Of a stretch of DNA of 37,407 nt, positions 32,527-37,407 are shown piece by piece. A model generated the notes under the pieces. The model saw nothing but the letters and a program-made list of their open reading frames with translations, was not told where the DNA came from and searched no databases. Source of the DNA: Acidobacteriota bacterium (GTDB lineage: Bacteria > Acidobacteriota > Vicinamibacteria > Vicinamibacterales > CAVVIG01); contig QHWB01000071.1 of the NCBI GenBank assembly GCA_003222395.1, forward strand, positions 1 through 37,407, read 5' to 3'. Each line of letters begins with the position of its first letter. The stretch's first letter is position 1. Made by a program: the position numbers and the translations under genes.

Positions 32527-34923
32527 ATGGTGTCGGAATCGCGGTTTTCGTCGCTGGGGAGAATCTATCTCTCCTCAGTCATCGCTGTTGGAATCGCCGT
32601 CATCGCGATGTCGATTCAGCAGCTATATGCACAGCAGATCGGATATCCGTGGTTCGTCCTCGCCGCTCTGACCCTACTTAGCGGTTCGGCGACACTTCAA
32701 TTACCGTCTTCCTACGCGTCGATCTCGATCTCTGAGACATTCGTCATCACAGCGGCGCTTCTGTATGGCCCTGCCGCCGCGACCGTAATTGTCTCATTGG
32801 ATGCGCTCGCGATTTCGTTCTGGATTTCCAAACGCCATCGAGACCAGCCTCACCGCGCTTTATTCAATATCTCGGCACCGGCACTATCGGCTTGGTTTTC
32901 TGCCCATCTTTTCTTTTCTGTCGCTCGCATTTCACCTCTCGTCCAGGAACCTGCACCTGTAAACGCGATTCTGCCAGCACTCGCGCTTTTCGCGCTGACC
33001 TACTTCGCGCTCAACAGCTGGCTCATCACGTTCGTAATTTCGCTCGAGCGAAATCTCAATCCGCTCAGCGTTTGGACAGACAGCTTCTTATGGTTGTCGT
33101 TGAATTATTTCGGAGGAGCGTCGCTCGCGATCCTATTCGTTGGCTACAACCGAACAATAGATTTGGGGTACCTCGGCTTAATCCTGCCACTATTGATCGT
33201 GTTGTACTTCACGTTCAAAACAACGATGGGTCGCGTCAATGATGCGAACAACCATGTTGAACAACTAAATCGATTGTATTTATCAACGATTGAAACTCTC
33301 GCGATGGCGATCGACGCTAAGGACCAAGTTACGCACGGCCATATTAGGCGTGTCCAGATGTACGCAACACGTCTTGCACGAGAAGTCGGAATAAAAGATG
33401 AGAAGTTAATTCGTGCGATTGAGGCAGCTGCTTTGCTTCATGACATGGGTAAACTCGCCGTACCGGAATACATTCTGAATAAGCCTGGCAAATTAACAGA
33501 CGCTGAATTCGAAAAGATGAAACTTCATGCCAGTGTCGGTGCCGACATCTTGTCAGCCATCGAGTTTCCGTATCCTGTTGTCCCGATTGTTCGACATCAT
33601 CACGAGAACTGGAACGGAAAAGGCTATCCCGATGGCCTGAGGGGAACTGAAATACCGATTGGGGCGAGGATTTTGTCTGTCGTGGATTGCTTTGACGCGT
33701 TAACGTCCGACAGACCGTACCGGCCGCGGCTATCAAATGACGAAGCGATCGAGATCCTTATGGAACGCAGGGGTTCGATGTATGATCCTTTAATCATCGA
33801 CACGTTTACGAAGGTCCATCCGCGGATTGCGGTCGAAGAACCGATCCCTGCAGGTCCGCCTCCTGCCGCACTAGACGAGATTGCAACAGCTAGGAAAACG
33901 GCGGCTCCTCACGTCGCAACACCGGTACTTGATGAGATTGCCGCGAGCGCAGATGAGATGCTAACGCTGTACGAACTCGCGCGTTCGCTCGCGGGTCAAG
34001 TCAGCGTCAGCGACGCTGGTGACGTTATCGCCAACCATCTCCGTCGACTTATTCCATCGTCACTTTGTGTCTTTTATCTGTATGATGACCGCGCCAATGA
34101 AATCGAGGCCAAGCATGCGGTTGGCGACGGTTCAAAGATCGTCCAGGGGATGCGTATTCCGATCGGGCAGAGGTTGAGCGGGTGGGTTGCGGCTAATCGC
34201 CAAACGATTTCGAATTCTGATCCGGTATTAGACTTAGGTGAGCCGGCTCGTGCCAGGTCGCTTGCCCTGAGAAGTTGTATCAGCACGCCTTTATTGGCTG
34301 ACGATAATCTCTTGGTCGGGGTTCTTACACTCTATGCGGGTGAAGTCAACGCGTTTAACGAAGACCATCGTCGGATTGTTGAAGTCGTCGCTCGCCAGAT
34401 CGCTCACACGTTTAGGCGAGCGGTCGAATTCGACGAAAGCCCGCGGCGGGACCAGCTTACAGGATTGCCCAGCGAAAAGCAGCTCGAATCATTCGTTCAA
34501 TCTTCGTTGGATGAGTCGAATTCAGCTGAATTCGCTCTGCTATTGATCGACATTGACGATCTAAAGGGAATTAACGTGGCATATGGACGCGGGGCTGGCG
34601 ACGATGTCATACGGCATGTCGTACAGCAAACCCGTCACGGATTGCGAATGGCAGACATTCTCTTCCGAAGCAGCAGCGATGAACTTGTTGCTTATCTCAA
34701 CGCCACCGACCGGGAAACAGCACACCTAGTGGCCGTACGAATTCGAGATCGCATTAGCCGCGAGCCGCTACTGCTCAGGCCTGGTAGCACCTTGGTGGTG
34801 CATGCGACAGTGACTGCTGTGCATGCTCCTCATGATGGACGCTCCCTGGATGAACTACTTGCGGCGGCTCGTCGTCGCGTTCGTACGGCAACGGCCGATT
34901 CTGAAGGTGCCAGCGTACACTAA
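32527..34923 (+). CDS. Membrane HD-GYP phosphodiesterase with GAF and degenerate GGDEF domains
   Basis: 798 residues. About seven hydrophobic segments fill residues 1-230 (a MASE-like sensor). The HD-GYP domain follows: H305-D306 (LLHDMGKLAVPEYIL), then HHHENWNGKGYPDGLRG with GYP at 366-368. This would degrade cyclic di-GMP. A GAF domain covers about 475-625. The C-terminal GGDEF-like domain has SSSDEL (715-720) where GGDEF should be, so it is not expected to make cyclic di-GMP. Base composition is much lower in GC than the left of the window. ATG 32527 is used; no strong ribosome site is seen. Confidence 0.93.
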   Translation: MVSESRFSSLGRIYLSSVIAVGIAVIAMSIQQLYAQQIGYPWFVLAALTLLSGSATLQLPSSYASISISETFVITAALLYGPAAATVIVSLDALAISFWISKRHRDQPHRALFNISAPALSAWFSAHLFFSVARISPLVQEPAPVNAILPALALFALTYFALNSWLITFVISLERNLNPLSVWTDSFLWLSLNYFGGASLAILFVGYNRTIDLGYLGLILPLLIVLYFTFKTTMGRVNDANNHVEQLNRLYLSTIETLAMAIDAKDQVTHGHIRRVQMYATRLAREVGIKDEKLIRAIEAAALLHDMGKLAVPEYILNKPGKLTDAEFEKMKLHASVGADILSAIEFPYPVVPIVRHHHENWNGKGYPDGLRGTEIPIGARILSVVDCFDALTSDRPYRPRLSNDEAIEILMERRGSMYDPLIIDTFTKVHPRIAVEEPIPAGPPPAALDEIATARKTAAPHVATPVLDEIAASADEMLTLYELARSLAGQVSVSDAGDVIANHLRRLIPSSLCVFYLYDDRANEIEAKHAVGDGSKIVQGMRIPIGQRLSGWVAANRQTISNSDPVLDLGEPARARSLALRSCISTPLLADDNLLVGVLTLYAGEVNAFNEDHRRIVEVVARQIAHTFRRAVEFDESPRRDQLTGLPSEKQLESFVQSSLDESNSAEFALLLIDIDDLKGINVAYGRGAGDDVIRHVVQQTRHGLRMADILFRSSSDELVAYLNATDRETAHLVAVRIRDRISREPLLLRPGSTLVVHATVTAVHAPHDGRSLDELLAAARRRVRTATADSEGASVH

Positions 34924-35060
34924 GTCCGTCCTGGCACTTTAGAGCACGCTCCTGGCATCCCATCACTGTTGAGGCGACGACGTTCTGCACTGCACAAAAA
35001 GGACTACCACCCGAAAAATCTAGTACGGCCGACAAGGGGCTGATTTCAAAATGCCGACCT
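34924..35060. promoter_or_regulatory. Intergenic region with 21-bp-spaced TCCTGGCA direct repeats
   Basis: TCCTGGCA occurs at 34929-34936 and 34950-34957, two helical turns apart, followed by an A/T-richer stretch up to the next start. The CTGGCAC core resembles a sigma-54 -24 box, but no TTGC lies at the required distance, so it is not a good sigma-54 promoter. It may be an activator site for the downstream gene. Confidence 0.35.
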
Positions 35061-37407
35061 ATGGTTTCAGTCCCAGAAATCGAACAGATGGTCTCCGAGG
35101 GTCGGTACCGCGAGGCGCTACGTAACTTTGACGCAGAACTACCGGCGGGTCATCGAGAACCGCCGACCATGGTACTGCGCGCCGAACTCCTACAACGTGT
35201 AGGCCGATCCGAACAAGCAAAGCGCCTGATCCGGGCGTTACTGAAGTCGAGCAAATTAGATGATAAGTCGCGGGCCTGGGCCTATTTCATACTCGGTCGG
35301 GCCGCTGCAGATGAAGGTGAATTCGAAGAGGCGTGCACCTATTTACACAAATCGACTAACATTGCGCTGGCAGCTCGTAATTATCGCCACGCGGCGTGGG
35401 CTCAAGCGAGACTCCTCGCGTTGCTCGCAGACAGCTCAGGCCCGAATGCCCTCGACTCATTGTTGACTGATCTTCGGCATAATGCCGCTCGATCCGGTGA
35501 TCCGCAGGTTCTCGCTCTAACTCACCTATACATCGGTCAAGCCGAAGCGCAACGAACCGCTTTGTCGACCGCGCGTCGCCATTTGTCCCTTGCGGCCAGT
35601 CTATTGGCCACACGACCCAATCTATGGATCGAGTCGATGATCGAGCATGTTCGCACCGCGATTTGTATCATGGCGTCTGACTTTCCTGCCGCTACACAAC
35701 ATGCAAAAAAGGCACTCGCTCTCGCGGATGAATCCGGCCAGATGGTTCAACGCTCGGTTGCGTGTTCCAATCTCGGTTATACATTCTATGTAACCGGTCA
35801 TTGGGACGATGCCGTCCGGTGCTATGAACAAGCGCTCGAAATGGTTTACCCAAACAGCGATCACTTCACCGGCGCCCTCGACACATTGGCCAACATTAGG
35901 TTCGAGCAGGGCAAGTTGACCGAATGTGAGGATCTTCTAAAAAGAATTGAGCACGTAACTTGTTCCGATACGAGTCTTACGCGGTACGTATATCGTCATT
36001 CAATGCTGACGCGCGTCAAGGTGCTGACACATCGAGGCGACTTCAGAGGTGCTTTAGCTCTTCTGGAAAAGAGCATCGGAGTCGCTGAACATAGCCAAGA
36101 TAAGTGGCTGTTGACCTCCGCACTTCTAAACAAAGCCGACATATTGCGTCGACTCAGTGAAACTGAAACCGCGACTGACGTTATCGAAGCTGTTGGGCAA
36201 CAAATCTCTACCGAACCCCCTGAATTGTTCGCGACGTACCAACGCGTTCTTGCGTGTGCTTTGGCAGTCAAAGGCGAGCACCAATCGGCCAAGATACATT
36301 TTGAACGTGCGCATCGAATATGTTTTGCGCTCGGCCACAGTCAGGGCGTCGCCGACCTGAGACGTGAGTGGCACGCAACAACGGCCGCAATTATAGAGTC
36401 CGCGGAGAACATGCCGTCCACAAGCAGCCAATTGGTTGGTGGCGCGCTCGAATGTATAGCAGCTCTAATAAGCTACGCAGGCAGATGGCATCTTGTAGGT
36501 CTCGAACTAATCCGAATGCTCTCAGACTGCGGTCTTACCGCTGTTCTTGTCACAGACTCAGCAAACGCAGACGAGAAGACTCGAGCGTCAACGGCTTCCA
36601 CATCATCGACAGCAGATTGGCGTATTAATCTTCAGTCAGAAGAGCCCGTGTTAGAACTTGCAATACCGAGAAGTTCAGACGTCGTATCCGGTGCGGTCGT
36701 AAATGCGTTACGGACAATTGTTGGAGCGCTGAAAGCGCTCGACGGAGCACGCCTGGAAACCGAGCAGCGATCTGCACTCTGGCCCATGGATGAACTGCCG
36801 TCGAAACACGATCAGTTCGTTGTCTCGGGCCATTTCCGGGACCTCATGGCGTTTGCTCAGCGAGTTGCTCGGGCAAATGTGAATGTCCTAATCACCGGGG
36901 AGAGCGGCACCGGGAAGGAGATTCTTGCCCACGCTGTGCACGACTTCTCCGACCGAGCTGTCAAGCCATTTGTGCCATTCAATTGCGCCGCTATTCCGCC
37001 GCATCTGCTGGAAAGCCAGCTCTTCGGGTACAGACGCGGCGCGTTTACGGGCGCCGACAAGAACTATGAAGGCGTAATTCGAAGCGCGCGTGGCGGCACA
37101 CTGTTTCTAGACGAAATTGGCGAACTCAGTTTAGATCTGCAACCAAAGTTCCTTCGCTTTCTTGAATCTGGCGAGATTTCGCCGCTTGGTGAACCTATAT
37201 CGTCCCTCGTAGACGTTCGAATTGTCGCTGCAACAAATCGAAATCTTGAGGATTCTGTACGCGATGGTCTATTCCGCGAAGACTTGTTTTACCGCGTTAA
37301 CGTCGTTCGCCTCGCGCTCAAGCCACTCCGTGAACGTCGCGACGAGATACCGCAGCTCGTCGAGCAATTCGTGGCGCGAGCCGCAAAAGATTTCAACAAG
37401 GGGCACA
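35061..37407 (+). CDS. TPR-containing sigma-54 AAA+ transcriptional activator (partial, 3' end outside window)
   Basis: 782 codons are open from ATG 35061 to the window edge with no stop. Residues 1 to about 450 are helical TPR-like repeats (for example LGYTFYVTGHWDDAVRCYEQ and AWAYFILGRAAADEGEFEEA). A linker of unclear fold follows. The sigma-54 AAA+ domain begins near 585: Walker A GESGTGKE (613-620), intact GAFTGA (660-665), Walker B LFLDEIGEL (681-689), arginine finger FREDLFYRVN. Unlike the regulator at 3033, all catalytic motifs are kept. TPRs probably sense a protein or peptide partner. A DNA-binding domain, if any, is past the edge. Confidence 0.93.
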   Translation, partial: MVSVPEIEQMVSEGRYREALRNFDAELPAGHREPPTMVLRAELLQRVGRSEQAKRLIRALLKSSKLDDKSRAWAYFILGRAAADEGEFEEACTYLHKSTNIALAARNYRHAAWAQARLLALLADSSGPNALDSLLTDLRHNAARSGDPQVLALTHLYIGQAEAQRTALSTARRHLSLAASLLATRPNLWIESMIEHVRTAICIMASDFPAATQHAKKALALADESGQMVQRSVACSNLGYTFYVTGHWDDAVRCYEQALEMVYPNSDHFTGALDTLANIRFEQGKLTECEDLLKRIEHVTCSDTSLTRYVYRHSMLTRVKVLTHRGDFRGALALLEKSIGVAEHSQDKWLLTSALLNKADILRRLSETETATDVIEAVGQQISTEPPELFATYQRVLACALAVKGEHQSAKIHFERAHRICFALGHSQGVADLRREWHATTAAIIESAENMPSTSSQLVGGALECIAALISYAGRWHLVGLELIRMLSDCGLTAVLVTDSANADEKTRASTASTSSTADWRINLQSEEPVLELAIPRSSDVVSGAVVNALRTIVGALKALDGARLETEQRSALWPMDELPSKHDQFVVSGHFRDLMAFAQRVARANVNVLITGESGTGKEILAHAVHDFSDRAVKPFVPFNCAAIPPHLLESQLFGYRRGAFTGADKNYEGVIRSARGGTLFLDEIGELSLDLQPKFLRFLESGEISPLGEPISSLVDVRIVAATNRNLEDSVRDGLFREDLFYRVNVVRLALKPLRERRDEIPQLVEQFVARAAKDFNKGH

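Noticed and set aside
34931-34947. Possible sigma-54 promoter (CTGGCAC) ahead of the TPR activator
   Set aside because: The -12 TTGC element is missing at the required spacing.

Overview
The window is high-GC DNA for about its first 31.7 kb and clearly lower-GC DNA after that. LpxC, a lipoprotein M48 protease, a monofunctional transglycosylase and several lipoprotein signals show a Gram-negative cell with lipid A. The gene families and many short palindromic repeats resemble an acidobacterial genome (Vicinamibacteria-like). That placement is inference; no rRNA is present. I found no tRNA, rRNA or CRISPR array.

Layout. 1-140 (-): start of a small MPRGPKG-type protein, cut by the window edge. 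297-4690 (+): housekeeping run rplU-rpmA-obgE-nadD-rsfS, then a sigma-54-type AAA+ regulator with an altered Walker B, then comF. 4656-6535 (-): tmk and lysA. 6564-9161 (+): tightly coupled run of ECF sigma factor, STAS protein, 88-aa unknown and a radical SAM protein with an N-terminal SPASM-like segment. 9174-14022 (-): FkbM methyltransferase, lpxC, uvrA. 14178-16435 (+): FAD oxidoreductase overlapping an ECF41-like sigma factor with a fused SnoaL-like domain. 16466-20592 (-): CoA racemase/transferase, amino-acid permease, NHL-propeller protein, HNH nuclease. 20734-21246 (+): NlpC/P60 lipoprotein. 21233-30103 (-): HExxH metallopeptidase, mtgA, M48 protease, a broken alanine-glyoxylate-type aminotransferase, a 4-hydroxy-2-oxoglutarate-aldolase-like enzyme, and an Opp/Dpp-type transporter (two permeases and a binding lipoprotein, no ATPase here). 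30375 to end (+): small excisionase-type HTH protein, secreted S8 protease ending in 13 nonapeptide repeats, a possible 8-residue peptide MKRIIVWD, a membrane HD-GYP/GAF/degenerate-GGDEF protein, and a TPR sigma-54 activator that runs off the window.

Two things stand out. First, short palindromic or tandem repeats of several families sit at gene edges and supply start codons, stop codons or in-frame coding sequence: tmk start and lysA stop, permease stop plus CoA-transferase start, OppC N-terminus and stop, M48 signal-peptide n-region and linker, aminotransferase pseudogene stop. They look like protein-invading palindromic elements. Second, the low-GC right end couples a repeat-bearing secreted protease, a tiny IVW peptide and two sensory regulators. 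This may be one functional module, and the base-composition break falls inside the protease gene next to the catalytic serine.
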